Shown: positions 17,154 to 27,276 of the stretch, one piece after another
How positions within the stretch are numbered: position 1 is the first letter of the stretch
Layout: each line of letters begins with the position of its first letter
Source of the DNA: Planomonospora sp. ID67723
GTDB taxonomy: Bacteria > Actinomycetota > Actinomycetes > Streptosporangiales > Streptosporangiaceae
Reading direction: 5' to 3'
DNA: 64,000 nucleotides
Assembly (NCBI RefSeq): GCF_015711605.1
Contig: NZ_JABTEZ010000004.1
Coordinates: 310,001 to 374,000 of the forward strand
Notes under the pieces: model-generated
Told to the model about the DNA's origin: nothing
The model's database searches: none
What the model saw: the letters and a program-made list of their open reading frames with translations, nothing else
Translations under genes and position numbers: made by a program

Positions 17154-20100
17154 TCAGCTGCCGAAGGTCGGCACGGTGCTCGGAAGGGTGTCGGCCTCGT
17201 TCGTGAGAGCAAGCCTGGCTCTCACCTCCTCGGTTTCGGGAACGCCCAGGCGGGTGAAGAGGTTCAAGGCCTGCCGCCAGGACTCGGTGGCGGCGTTGCG
17301 GTCGGTCAGATGCAGGGCGTCGCCGATGCCGCAGTGGGCGCAGGCCTGGCCGTAGGAGTGGCTCATGGCCAACGCCAGCTTCAGGGCCTGATGGTGGTGG
17401 TCGAGGGCCTGGGCAGGGTCGCCGGTGGCGCAGGCGGCCTGACCCAGACCGTTGAGCGCGGCGATCTTTATGACGGGGTCGCCGGTTTCACCGATCACAG
17501 CCAGGGCCTGCCGGTAATGGTCGCGGGCGTGCTGATAGCGGCCTGACCGATGGTGGAGGTCACCGATCTCCACCAGCACATCGGCGTGAACGACACGGTT
17601 GGCGGTGTCAGTACTGAGATCGAGGGACCGGCGTTGATGGTCGAGGGCTTCTTGAAGGCGCCCCAGCCGCCCGTAGACGACACCAAGCTGGTTCAGTACG
17701 TTGGCCTCCATCGTGCGATCGCCGGCCTGGTCGGCGATGGCGAGTGCCAACTGAAAATGATTCACGGCGATCTCGTAGCGACCCGTTCGGCGATGGATGT
17801 GACCGAGGCTGCTGAGGGTGCGGCCTTCGCTGATCACGTCGCCTAGCTCCCGCGCGTAGGCCAGGGCCCGCTGCTGGTAGCGCAGGGCCCGCGGGTAGTT
17901 GCCCAGCCGCTCGTGGTTGATACCAAGGTTGATCAGTATGCGGTTTTCCTGCGGGCGGTCGTTCGCCTCCCGGGCCAGGGCGAGGGCTTGCTCGAAATGG
18001 TCGTTGGACTGCTCGGGGCGCCCCATGTCCGCGTAGACGATGCCCAGCAGGTTCAACGCGCGGCTTTGCGCTATGTGATCGCCGATCCGGCGGGCGATGG
18101 CGAGTGCGTGCCGCTGATAGTGCAGCGCCTGCTCGTGTTGCGCGGTCCGCCAGTAGGCGATGCCGAGGTTGATCAGGGTCTGGATGTGCGCGTTCTGGTC
18201 ATCGAGCCGCTGGGCGATGTCGGCGGCATGGCTGTGCAGGGTCAGCGCGTCGCCGTGGTGGGCGCTGAAGTTGAGATAGCGCCACACGACTGTGGAGATG
18301 GCGACGGCCCATGCGTCGTGGCAGGTCAGAGCCGCGGCGAGGAGGTTGCCGCGTTCGGCCTGTAGCCAGGCGGTTGCGTGCTCGGGGGTCGTAAGAGCAG
18401 GGGATTTCTCTGCAGCAGCGGATGTAGGGCTCGGCTGATCTCGTGGGTCGCCGTAGCCGAGGGTTGCCGTCGCGAGGATTGTGGTGAGCAGGTAGTGGCT
18501 GCGCAGGCGTTCGACGGCGGCGTCGCGTTCGCTGTCCGGTTCGGCGCTCTGGCAGCTCTGCTGGGCGTAGTCGCGCAGCAGGTCGTGGAAGCGGTAGCGG
18601 CCTGCGGTGTGCTGCTGCAGCAGGTGGGCATCCAGCAGCTCTTCCAGGCCCTGCTCGGCGTCGCCGACGGCCAGGCCGCTGAGCGCTGCGGCCGCGTAAG
18701 CGTCGAAGTCGTCGCCCGGGATCAGGCCCAGCAGCCGAAACAGGCGCTGCTGGATGGCGGGCAGCTGCCCGTAGGAGAGTGCGAAGGCGGTAGCGACGTC
18801 GCGGTTGTCGGCGCGTAGTTCCTGAAGCCTGCGCCGCTGATCACCCAGCCGGGTGGCCAGGTCCCGCACCGTCCATGCGGGGCGATGCACCAGGCGAGCG
18901 GCGGCGATCCGCAAAGCCAGCGGCAGGCCGCCGCACAGGTCAACGACCTCATCGACGGCCTGCTGTTGTGCAGCGACACGCTCGGCGCCGACGATCCGGG
19001 TGAACAAAGCCGCGGCGTCGGCATGTGTCAACACATCCAGCGAGAGCACCGCGGCGTCCTCCAGCCCAGCCAGCCGCCGCCTGCTGGTGATCAGGATATG
19101 GCTGCCCGATCGGCCCGGCAGCAGCGGGCGCACCTGGCCGGTGGTGGCGGCGTTGTCCAGCACGATGAGCATCCGGCGGGAGGATGCCGCCGAGCGCCAC
19201 ACGGCGGCGGCCTCCTCGACATCACTGGGGATCTCCTCCGACGGTGTGCCCACCGCACGCAGCAGGACCCGCAAGGCCTCGACGGGCATAACCGGCTGGC
19301 GGCCGGGGGTGTGGCCGTGCAGGTCCACATACAGCTGCCCGCCGGGGAATCGGGCGGCCAGCCGGTGCGCCACGTGAATGGCCAGGGCGGTCTTGCCCAC
19401 CCCGGCCATTCCGTCGATCGACTCGATGACCACCGCCGGGGCCGCGTCGCCGGCCGTTTCCCGCATTAGGTGCGCCACCTCGCTGTCTCGGCTGGTGAAG
19501 TCACCGACGGCGCGAGGCAGCTGGCACGGCCCGCTGGTTTCGCCGACCGAGGTCGTTTCGACACCAGGGGCCCGGTCGCGGGGAGAGACCGCCGAGCTGG
19601 CGGCGGGGGTGGTGGTGGCGGGTGGTGGTGGTGGTGGCGCTTCGACCGGCACCGAAGCGGCGGTAGCCGCAGCCGGGTGAAGTTCTGGGTCGGCTGCCAG
19701 GACGCGCTGGTGCAGCTGTTGAAGCTCCGGGCCGGGCTCGAGTCCCAGCTCAGCGTTGAGCATCCGGCGCAGGTCGCGGAAGACAGCCAGCGCCTCAGCC
19801 TGCCGGCCGGCGCGGTAGAGCGCCAGCAGCAACTGAGCATGCAATCTCTCATCCAACGGACGATCATTGATCAGGTGCCGCAGCTCACCGATGAGCTCTG
19901 TGTTCTGCCCGCACCGCAGGTCGGCTTCGATGCGATCGTTCAGTGCAGCCCGATGCTGTTCCTCCAGCCCGGGGCCTTCAGCAGCCTGAAATTCCGGCTG
20001 GGTACCGCCCAGGGCCGGTCCTCGCCACAGGGCAAGCGCCACGCGAAAGCGGCGGGCGGCCTCGGCGGCGTCGCCCGCGGCCAGCGCGGAGCGGGCCAGG

Positions 20101-20411
20101 GCTGTTTCGGTAGTGAAGAGGTCCAGATCGCACATGCCCGGCCGCAGCCGCAGCAGGTAGCCCTGAGGGGTGTTTTCCAGCGGCTCTTCATCGGACAGCA
20201 GCCGTCGCAGCCCCCACAGGTGACTGTGCAGCAGCCGCCGCGCGTTGTCCGGAATGGCGCTGCCCCACAGCGCGGTCAGCAGCCGCTCATGGGAGACGCT
20301 CCGATTAGCATGCAGCGCTAAGACGGCCAGGAGCGTCCGCTGTTTCACTCCGGTGACGGTGAGCGACCGCTCACCGCGCTGGATGTCGACGGGGCCGAGA
20401 ATGCGCAGCAT
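17154..20411 (-). CDS. AfsR/SARP-family regulator with NB-ARC and TPR domains
   Basis: The 1085-residue protein begins with an OmpR-type winged helix (residues 1-90, GVKQRTLLAVLALHANRSVS) and then a bacterial transcriptional activation domain (about 97-240, FTTETALARSALAAGDAAEA). After a Pro-rich linker comes an NB-ARC ATPase with the P-loop GMAGVGKTAL (about residue 333). From about 690 there are at least eight tetratricopeptide repeats (LINLGIAYWRTAQHEQALHY, LNQLGVVYGRLGRLQEALDH). AfsR-like SARPs bind direct repeats and activate nearby operons, often secondary metabolism. Here the only divergent target is the RHS protein at 20667, so it may control a toxin. Confidence 0.9.
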   Translation of the reverse strand: MLRILGPVDIQRGERSLTVTGVKQRTLLAVLALHANRSVSHERLLTALWGSAIPDNARRLLHSHLWGLRRLLSDEEPLENTPQGYLLRLRPGMCDLDLFTTETALARSALAAGDAAEAARRFRVALALWRGPALGGTQPEFQAAEGPGLEEQHRAALNDRIEADLRCGQNTELIGELRHLINDRPLDERLHAQLLLALYRAGRQAEALAVFRDLRRMLNAELGLEPGPELQQLHQRVLAADPELHPAAATAASVPVEAPPPPPPATTTPAASSAVSPRDRAPGVETTSVGETSGPCQLPRAVGDFTSRDSEVAHLMRETAGDAAPAVVIESIDGMAGVGKTALAIHVAHRLAARFPGGQLYVDLHGHTPGRQPVMPVEALRVLLRAVGTPSEEIPSDVEEAAAVWRSAASSRRMLIVLDNAATTGQVRPLLPGRSGSHILITSRRRLAGLEDAAVLSLDVLTHADAAALFTRIVGAERVAAQQQAVDEVVDLCGGLPLALRIAAARLVHRPAWTVRDLATRLGDQRRRLQELRADNRDVATAFALSYGQLPAIQQRLFRLLGLIPGDDFDAYAAAALSGLAVGDAEQGLEELLDAHLLQQHTAGRYRFHDLLRDYAQQSCQSAEPDSERDAAVERLRSHYLLTTILATATLGYGDPRDQPSPTSAAAEKSPALTTPEHATAWLQAERGNLLAAALTCHDAWAVAISTVVWRYLNFSAHHGDALTLHSHAADIAQRLDDQNAHIQTLINLGIAYWRTAQHEQALHYQRHALAIARRIGDHIAQSRALNLLGIVYADMGRPEQSNDHFEQALALAREANDRPQENRILINLGINHERLGNYPRALRYQQRALAYARELGDVISEGRTLSSLGHIHRRTGRYEIAVNHFQLALAIADQAGDRTMEANVLNQLGVVYGRLGRLQEALDHQRRSLDLSTDTANRVVHADVLVEIGDLHHRSGRYQHARDHYRQALAVIGETGDPVIKIAALNGLGQAACATGDPAQALDHHHQALKLALAMSHSYGQACAHCGIGDALHLTDRNAATESWRQALNLFTRLGVPETEEVRARLALTNEADTLPSTVPTFGS

Positions 20412-20666
20412 GCCATCCCTTTGGACGCGGTGACCCCCTCGCGATAACGCATGTGGTCATCTTGGGCAGGTTTACCGCCGCACTCGTTTCGACGTGCGGC
20501 TTCTTGAGCTCGACGGTGATCCATGCTGATTAAACAGCAAGATCAAGACATTCTACCCAGCAAGATCAACAGCAGTGGGTCGCATGCTTACGGCGACCAT
20601 GCCCAGGCCGGGTGACTCCCTTCTCCCAACGCCCGGCCTGGCTATCGCCTGTAGATGGAGGTATCG
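20412..20666. promoter_or_regulatory. Divergent regulatory region between the AfsR-like gene and the RHS gene
   Basis: A direct repeat AGCAAGATCAA occurs at 20536-20546 and 20559-20569, spaced 23 bp apart on the same face of the helix, as SARP-type activators prefer. Downstream, CCAGGCCGGG (20603-20612) and CCCGGCCTGG (20632-20641) form a 10-bp stem with a 19-nt loop directly before the RHS start, able to fold in the leader RNA. GGAGG at 20657-20661 favours GTG 20667 over ATG 20655 as the RHS start. Confidence 0.45.
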
Positions 20667-23600
20667 GTGAGGTTCTCACCGCACCACGTGCCCACACCGC
20701 CGCCACGGCGTGGATCGCCTAAACGCGCCGCATCCGCGGCGACGATCCCTTCCCCTCTGGCCGCCCCCCGGCCGGCAGGGGTCTTCCCACCACCGTGGCG
20801 GCGCGGGCTCTTGATGCGCGCCACCGCGGTAGCCGCCACGATCGCGTTGACGCTGTCATCGGCACAGGCGGCCGAGGCGTCGGCGTCGCTGCTGAGCCCG
20901 CAGCCGGCCCCGGCGCCGAAGACTCCGGCGGTCGCGCCGGTGACCGAACGGCCCGATCGGGTCTCCGCTGCGCTGTCGGCCCGCCTGCAGGGCAGCCGCG
21001 TCCTGGTTAGCGGTGAGACGAGTGAGAGCAGCCTCACCTACGCCAACCCCGATGGGACCGTCACTGTCGAGGCCACCAGCGGCCCGGTCCGCGTCAGGCA
21101 GGGCGAGGCGTGGGCGCCGATCGACACCACCCTCGTCGAGGCCGACGGCGTGCTCAAACCCAAGGCGGCCGCGACGCAGGTGGAGTTCTCCGCCGGCGGC
21201 GATAAGGCGCCCCTGGCCAAGCTGATCCGCGGCGAAGACGAGTCGTTCGCCCTGGCCTGGCCGACTCCGCTGCCCAAACCCCGTCTGGAAGGCAACAAGG
21301 CCACCTTCGTCGACGCCGCCGGGACCGGCGCCGACCTGGTCGTCACCGCGCTGCCCGCCGGCTTTCGCCACGATGTGGTCTTGCGCGAGAACCCGGCCGG
21401 GCCGGTGGAGTTCAAACTCCCTGTCACCACCGAAGGCCTGACCCTGGCCGAGACTAAGCAGGGCGGCCTGAAACTGACCGACGACAAGGGCAAGACCGTC
21501 GCCTCGGCGCCGGAGCCGGTCATGTACGACAGCCCTACCCCGCCGGAGCAGCAAAACAGCGAGACCCCTGCAGGGGATAGGCCAGAGCAGGCGACGATCG
21601 ACACCCAGGTCACCGTCGAGAACGGCCAGCAGATGCTGGTACTCAAACCGGATCCGGCGTTCCTGGCTGATCCGAACACCACCTACCCCGTCACCGTGGA
21701 TCCGACCACCACGCTGACCACCACCGGGGACGTGACGGTGATCGCCCCCAGCAGCCGTCAGGAAGGATCGCTCAGTGTCGGTACCTCCGACACCAGCGAC
21801 GGCAAACGCCAGTTCGCGCGTGCCCTGATCGGGTTCAACGTCAGCTCCCTGACCGGCCAGAACGTCACCGACGCGCGGCTGGAGCTGCAAGGCGGCGGCC
21901 GAGGCTGCGTCGTCGGCCAGACAATCAAGGCGCAGCGCATCACCTCCAGCTGGAACCACGCAACCATCGTGGGCGGGGTCACGGCCACGGCCGAAGGCGA
22001 GCAGAGCGCCCGGGAACCCGGCCAATGCACCGGTTATCAGCAGGTTCCCAGCGGCGTGTGGACCTGGCCGGTTACCGACATCGCCAAGGCGTGGGCGGCC
22101 GGCGCGCCCGGGCGCGGCATCCAGCTGCGGCTGGCCACCGAAGACCCGGTCATCAACGACAACCAATACTTGCGCTCCTTCGACGATCTGGAGTCGGCCG
22201 GCAGCGGTGGCACCCCGCCGAAGCTGGTGGTCACCTTCGGCTCCACCCCAGCCACCGACCGACTGCGAGCCGCGCCGATCGCCACCGGCCATGACGGCGT
22301 CGTCTACACCAACACGCTGACCCCCATGCTGGTCGCCGACGTCAAAGACCCCGACGGCGGATCGCTGAAGGCCGAGTTCGAAGTCGAGCACGACCCGGCA
22401 GCCTCCGGCCAGGGCAGCGGGGTGATCTGGTCCGGCGCCGTGAACGGCGTCGCCTCGGGCACAGAAGCGAAGATCACCGTCCCCGCCGGAAAGGTCACCG
22501 ACGGCCAGAAACTGCGCTGGCGGGCCCGGGCCTCGGATACCACCAGTGCCTCGGCGTGGTCGGCCTGGCAAAAGCTGGCGATCGACGCCTCCGCCCCCGC
22601 ACAACCGTCCATTGAGTGCGGATATCAAGAAGGCGCCTGGTATCCCAGCTCCGAGCACACTCCGACCTCCACCGAGTGCCAGATCAGCGGACTGAAGAAC
22701 ACCAGCGCCTACCTATGGGGCCTGGACGACCCGGCCTCCTTCAACCTGGTCGAGATCTCCAAGTGGGATTCGGAGAACAACGACAACCAGACGCTGACGC
22801 TCTCAGACCTGTCCGACGGCTTGCACACCCTGTATGTCAAGAGCCGCGACCGGGCCCACAACACCTCCACCGTCGTCTCCTACAGCTTCGGCGTCGGTCC
22901 GGGCGGTTTCGCCAGCCCTAAGCCGAATACCACCACCCAGCGGCTGGTGACGCTGAGCACGATCGCTCCGGCTAACCGGACCGCAGTGCGCTATGAGTAC
23001 TACGCGGTCGGCGGATACACACCGATCCCGATCGCCGACGTGCGCCCCGCCGGCTCGGCCGCACCCCTCTCCGCCTGGCCGCAGACCCGAACCGACACCG
23101 CCAAGAACTTCCCCGATCTGTCATGGGACCTGCTCAAGACCCTCAAGGACAGCCGGTTTATCGACGGTGAATGGCAGATCCGCGCCTGCTTCAGCGGCGG
23201 CGGCAGCGAGGCATGCACCAAGCCGACCGCCGTGCTGGTGCAACGCTCGGCCTTCAACCCCTCCCAGGCCACCGCCAATGTGGGGCCGGGTACGGTGGCT
23301 CTGCAGACCGGTGACTACGCCATCAACGCCACTGACGCTGAGCTGTTCGGCATCGCCGTCAGCCGCACCCACACCACCTTGAAGGACGATAATCCGTTCG
23401 CCTCGGAGGAGACGCCAGTCACCGAGAACGAAGTGTTCGGCAAGCGGTGGAAGGCGAGCTTCCCTGCAGCCCTATCTGCCACCGCCGACTTCGAGCCAAT
23501 CGGTGATGGAACATCGGGCAAACTGACCTTGCTGGGACCGGATGGGGCGACACTGTCCTATGTCCGTGACGGCGAAGTCTTCACCGGGGTGGGTGATGCC

Positions 23601-26600
23601 GCTGACGGCTCACGCATCAGTATCAACCTGGCCAAGGAACAGATGATCTTTACCGGCCCTGACGGGGCTGAGACCATCTACACCCGGCTGAACAACCGCT
23701 GGGTCGTCGCGCGGGTAAAGACTCCGGCCGAAGAATCCACCATCTCCTACTTCCGCGACGGCCAGGGCCGCATCACCCGCATTCTGGCTCCTGTCGCCAA
23801 GGGCGTCACCTGCGTCACCATGGCACCCGGCTGCCGCGCGTTGGAGATCTCCTATGCGACCGCCACCACCGCCACCGGCGTCGGTTCCGGCTGGGGCGAC
23901 TACACCGGCCTGGCCACGAAGGTGTCCTTCACCGCCTTCGACCCCGAATCCAACGCGATGAAGACCACCGCGCTGGCCACCTACGCTTATGACTCCACCG
24001 GGCATCTGCGCCAGCTCACCGACCCGCGCACCAACCTGGCCACCACCTACTACTACACCGCCGAGGGGCGGATCTCGCAGATCAACCCGCCGGGCCTGGC
24101 GCCGTGGCGGATGGAGTACGACAGCCATGGCCGCATTGCGCACGTACAGCGCGAAGGCGGCGATACGGACATCACCCAGGCAGTCGCCTACGACGTGCCG
24201 ATCGGCGGGGCCGGCGCGCCGGTCGATCTGACGGTGGCGCAAACCAGTAAGTGGGGCCAGGCCACCGATCTGCCGGTGGTGGGCGCGGCCCTCTTCCCCG
24301 CCTCCAAGGTGCCCACACGGAACACGAGCGGTGCCTACCAGCCCTCGGGTGAGGACTGGACCTACGCCGGGCTGACCTATATGGACGTCAACGGTCGGGC
24401 GGTGAACTCGGCCGCCTACGGCGCCGGAGCCTGGCAGATCTCCGCTGCCCGCTATGACGAACGCGGCAACATGACGTGGGATCTTTCTGCCAGCAACCGT
24501 GCTCAGGCGCTGATACCGACGACCGACACCGACCCATATGTGGCCGGGCGAGCCGATTCGGCCGAGCGGGCCAACCTGCTCGCCAACATCAATACCTTCT
24601 CCCCTGACAGTGACCTGCAGAGCAGCATCGGCCCTGTCCATCCGGTGGTACTGGCATCGGGGGCAGTGGTCTCGGCCCGGCAGCGCACCACCAACGTCTA
24701 TGACGAAGGCAAGCCAAGCAGTGCGATCGCCTACCACCTGACCACCACGACGACGGTGGAGCCGGTCGTGATGGACGGCCTGGCTAGCCCGACAGCTAGC
24801 GACCGCACCATCAAGAAGTTGGGCTATGACCCGATCAAGGCCGGGGATGCCTCCGGCTGGACCCTGCGGCAGGCCACCAGCGTCACCAGTGTCATGCCCG
24901 GTGGCGATGACATCGTCCAGCGCACCCGCTACGACGCGACTGGCCGGACGATCGAAACGCGGACACCGAAATCGAGCGGCGCCGACGCCGGGACAACCGT
25001 GACCGCCTACTACACCGCCGGAACTCACCCAAGCATGACCGAGTGCGGCAACAAGCCCCACTGGGCCGGACTCGCCTGCAGAATCGCGCCGTCAGTCCAG
25101 CCCGCAGGCGCCCCGTTGCCGGTGGAGACGAGGAGCTATAACTACTACGGTCAGCTCGTCGGCAAGACCGAAACCTCCGGCAGCACCACCCGCACTACCT
25201 CCTCCACCTTCGACACTGCGGGCCGGATCACCGCGCTCAAGGTCGAGGTCGCCCCTGCCGCCGACGGTGGCATCCCGGTACCTGCCATCAGCTACGGCTA
25301 CGATCCAACAACCGGCGTGCCCACCACCGTCAGCTCCGGCGGCAGAACGGTTACCACCGCCTACGACACGCTCGGCCGACCCACCAGCTACACCGACGCA
25401 GGCGGCAACACCGTCACCACCGCCTACGACGCCTACGGGCGACCGGCCACGGTCAACGACGGCAAGGGCACGATCACGTTCTCATACGACGGCGTCGACG
25501 CAGCAGGCAAGCCCGAGCGACGCGGCAAGACCACCCGGATCGATGTCGCCGGTGTCGGCGCCTTCGGCTATGCCTACGACGCCGATGGACACCAGTACCA
25601 CGAGGTGCTGCCTGGCGGCCTGACCGCCATCACCAACGTGGACAACACCGGGACCGAGAGCACACTCAACTATCGCAAGAGCGGGCAGACCTGGCTGAGC
25701 TTCACCGTCACCCGCGACGTCATGTCCCGCACGGTGGCCGCAAGCAGTCCGGTGAGTCAGCAGCGTCACACCTACGACGTCAACGGCCGCCTCACCAGGA
25801 TTCAGGACACCCACAATGGTGCTTGCCTCACCCGCGCCTACGGATTCGACAAGAACTCCAACCGCACCAGTCAGGCCAGCTACCCCGCAGGGCCAGGCGG
25901 CGTGTGCTCCACCTCGACCACCCCGGTCACGACCACACACGCCTATGACGCCGCCGACCGCATCACCGACCCCGGCTACACCTACGACAACCTCGACCGA
26001 ATCCTGACCACCCCTGGAGACCAGGTCGCCGGCGGGCAGGTGCTGACCAGCGGCTACCACGCCAACAACATGGTCGCCTCACTGAGCCAGGCGGGGCAAA
26101 CTCAGACCTTTACCCTCGACCCGCTTGGACGCGTTCTCACCCAAACCGACACCTCCGGCACCGCAACGCACCACTACGCCACCGGCGCCGACACACCCGC
26201 CTGGACCACCGAGCCCGACGGAACCTGGACCCGTTATCTCAACGGGCTGGGCGACATGAATGCCATCTATCGCAGCAACGGCCGAATTGAGCTTCAACTG
26301 GCCAACCTGCATGGCGATATCGTTGCTACCACCGAGCCGACTTCCACCGGTATCGCCTCCTACACCGAATACACCGAGTTCGGTGCCCCTCGGGAAACCG
26401 CCACTGCACCAGAGCGCTACGGCTGGCTCGGCAGTAAGCAACGCGCCGCCGACACCATCGGCGACGTGGTCCTCATGGGCGCCCGTGTCTACAACCCCGC
26501 AACGGGACGCATGCTGCAAACCGACCCCATCCCCGGCGCCTGCGCCAACCGGCAAGACTACGCCCGGCAGGACCCGGTCAACGGCCTCGATCTCGACGGC

Positions 26601-26960
26601 AAGGCCTGCTACGGGCCTACCTACCAGGTATTTGATCATGATGCATTCGCAACATGTCATGATCCAATCGTGGCCATCTATGCAGGCTGCATGGCGGCCT
26701 GCGGGGCGGTCTGCGTCGGCACTTTGGGGATCGGATGTGCCCCCTGCATGGGGGCATGCTCGATCGCCTACGGAGGGGCACTTACCTACTGCCAAAACAC
26801 GTCGTACAAGACCTGCTGCAAGCAACTCGTCATCGAAAAAGTGTATGACAAAGAGATTGTCTGCACCAAGAAGAAGAAAGGTAAATGCGTCCAGAGACGC
26901 TGGCGCGACAAGGACACCTACCGGACGGTCAAAAAGCCAGGCCCTGAGATCTGCTGGTAA
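20667..26960 (+). CDS. Secreted RHS-repeat polymorphic toxin with a cysteine-rich tip
   Basis: Starting at GTG 20667 (ATG 20655 is the alternative) it has about 2097 residues. A long basic N-terminus leads to a signal-type hydrophobic stretch (ATAVAATIALTLSSAQAAEA). A DNRLRE-like surface domain follows at about 350-520, then Ig-like linkers and more than 20 YD/RHS repeats (about 1050-1950). The RHS core ends with DPVNGLDLDGK near residue 1981 (numbered from the upstream ATG). The last 120 residues are the variable tip, with 14 cysteines and a Gly/Cys-rich hydrophobic core (CMAACGAVCVGTLGIGCAPC) before a Lys-rich end. RHS shells encapsulate and deliver such tips to competitors. The tip matches no toxin family known to me. 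Confidence 0.85.
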   Translation: MRFSPHHVPTPPPRRGSPKRAASAATIPSPLAAPRPAGVFPPPWRRGLLMRATAVAATIALTLSSAQAAEASASLLSPQPAPAPKTPAVAPVTERPDRVSAALSARLQGSRVLVSGETSESSLTYANPDGTVTVEATSGPVRVRQGEAWAPIDTTLVEADGVLKPKAAATQVEFSAGGDKAPLAKLIRGEDESFALAWPTPLPKPRLEGNKATFVDAAGTGADLVVTALPAGFRHDVVLRENPAGPVEFKLPVTTEGLTLAETKQGGLKLTDDKGKTVASAPEPVMYDSPTPPEQQNSETPAGDRPEQATIDTQVTVENGQQMLVLKPDPAFLADPNTTYPVTVDPTTTLTTTGDVTVIAPSSRQEGSLSVGTSDTSDGKRQFARALIGFNVSSLTGQNVTDARLELQGGGRGCVVGQTIKAQRITSSWNHATIVGGVTATAEGEQSAREPGQCTGYQQVPSGVWTWPVTDIAKAWAAGAPGRGIQLRLATEDPVINDNQYLRSFDDLESAGSGGTPPKLVVTFGSTPATDRLRAAPIATGHDGVVYTNTLTPMLVADVKDPDGGSLKAEFEVEHDPAASGQGSGVIWSGAVNGVASGTEAKITVPAGKVTDGQKLRWRARASDTTSASAWSAWQKLAIDASAPAQPSIECGYQEGAWYPSSEHTPTSTECQISGLKNTSAYLWGLDDPASFNLVEISKWDSENNDNQTLTLSDLSDGLHTLYVKSRDRAHNTSTVVSYSFGVGPGGFASPKPNTTTQRLVTLSTIAPANRTAVRYEYYAVGGYTPIPIADVRPAGSAAPLSAWPQTRTDTAKNFPDLSWDLLKTLKDSRFIDGEWQIRACFSGGGSEACTKPTAVLVQRSAFNPSQATANVGPGTVALQTGDYAINATDAELFGIAVSRTHTTLKDDNPFASEETPVTENEVFGKRWKASFPAALSATADFEPIGDGTSGKLTLLGPDGATLSYVRDGEVFTGVGDAADGSRISINLAKEQMIFTGPDGAETIYTRLNNRWVVARVKTPAEESTISYFRDGQGRITRILAPVAKGVTCVTMAPGCRALEISYATATTATGVGSGWGDYTGLATKVSFTAFDPESNAMKTTALATYAYDSTGHLRQLTDPRTNLATTYYYTAEGRISQINPPGLAPWRMEYDSHGRIAHVQREGGDTDITQAVAYDVPIGGAGAPVDLTVAQTSKWGQATDLPVVGAALFPASKVPTRNTSGAYQPSGEDWTYAGLTYMDVNGRAVNSAAYGAGAWQISAARYDERGNMTWDLSASNRAQALIPTTDTDPYVAGRADSAERANLLANINTFSPDSDLQSSIGPVHPVVLASGAVVSARQRTTNVYDEGKPSSAIAYHLTTTTTVEPVVMDGLASPTASDRTIKKLGYDPIKAGDASGWTLRQATSVTSVMPGGDDIVQRTRYDATGRTIETRTPKSSGADAGTTVTAYYTAGTHPSMTECGNKPHWAGLACRIAPSVQPAGAPLPVETRSYNYYGQLVGKTETSGSTTRTTSSTFDTAGRITALKVEVAPAADGGIPVPAISYGYDPTTGVPTTVSSGGRTVTTAYDTLGRPTSYTDAGGNTVTTAYDAYGRPATVNDGKGTITFSYDGVDAAGKPERRGKTTRIDVAGVGAFGYAYDADGHQYHEVLPGGLTAITNVDNTGTESTLNYRKSGQTWLSFTVTRDVMSRTVAASSPVSQQRHTYDVNGRLTRIQDTHNGACLTRAYGFDKNSNRTSQASYPAGPGGVCSTSTTPVTTTHAYDAADRITDPGYTYDNLDRILTTPGDQVAGGQVLTSGYHANNMVASLSQAGQTQTFTLDPLGRVLTQTDTSGTATHHYATGADTPAWTTEPDGTWTRYLNGLGDMNAIYRSNGRIELQLANLHGDIVATTEPTSTGIASYTEYTEFGAPRETATAPERYGWLGSKQRAADTIGDVVLMGARVYNPATGRMLQTDPIPGACANRQDYARQDPVNGLDLDGKACYGPTYQVFDHDAFATCHDPIVAIYAGCMAACGAVCVGTLGIGCAPCMGACSIAYGGALTYCQNTSYKTCCKQLVIEKVYDKEIVCTKKKKGKCVQRRWRDKDTYRTVKKPGPEICW

Positions 26961-26988
26961 AAGACCAATTCGCTAGTCCACGTAAAAG

Positions 26989-27033
26989 CCGCGCGCCGTC
27001 CTCGTGACCAGGTCATTGGGGGTCGGCGCGCGG
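26989..27033. terminator. Hairpin between RHS gene and candidate immunity gene
   Basis: CCGCGCGCCG (26989-26998) pairs with CGGCGCGCGG (27024-27033), a 10-bp all-GC stem with a 25-nt loop. It lies 29 bp after the RHS stop and 33 bp before the downstream start. No U-tract follows, so it may stabilise or attenuate rather than terminate. Confidence 0.4.
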
Positions 27034-27066
27034 CACCTGCAGCATCGGAGCCCTCTGGAGGATGCA

Positions 27067-27276
27067 TTGGTCTATACGCCGACGTTCTTCATCTCAACCG
27101 CCTGCCTCCTTGTGGTGGCCGGCGTGATTTTGGGATGCTCCGGTCGCCCGCAGCGGACGCACGCCGAACGCACCCGAGCACGCCGCGCCGTGCTATGGAT
27201 GCTTACGGCCTGGTTCGGATGCACCTTCCTCGCCTGGCTATCGGTGACGATCATCCCTCCGCTGATCACCGGGTAG
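27067..27276 (+). CDS. Small two-helix membrane protein, candidate immunity protein
   Basis: TTG at 27067 is preceded by GGAGG (27056-27060) at good spacing, giving 69 residues. Two transmembrane helices (FFISTACLLVVAGVILGCSG and VLWMLTAWFGCTFLAWLSVT) flank a basic loop (RPQRTHAERTRARRA). It directly follows the RHS toxin gene on the same strand, where immunity genes of polymorphic toxins sit. A membrane immunity protein would suit a membrane-active toxin tip. The assignment is by position and architecture only. Confidence 0.55.
   Translation: MVYTPTFFISTACLLVVAGVILGCSGRPQRTHAERTRARRAVLWMLTAWFGCTFLAWLSVTIIPPLITG

Noticed and set aside
19590-19640. GGT-rich run considered as a structural repeat
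   Set aside because: It encodes the Pro/Thr-rich linker of the AfsR-like protein, where such codon runs are expected.
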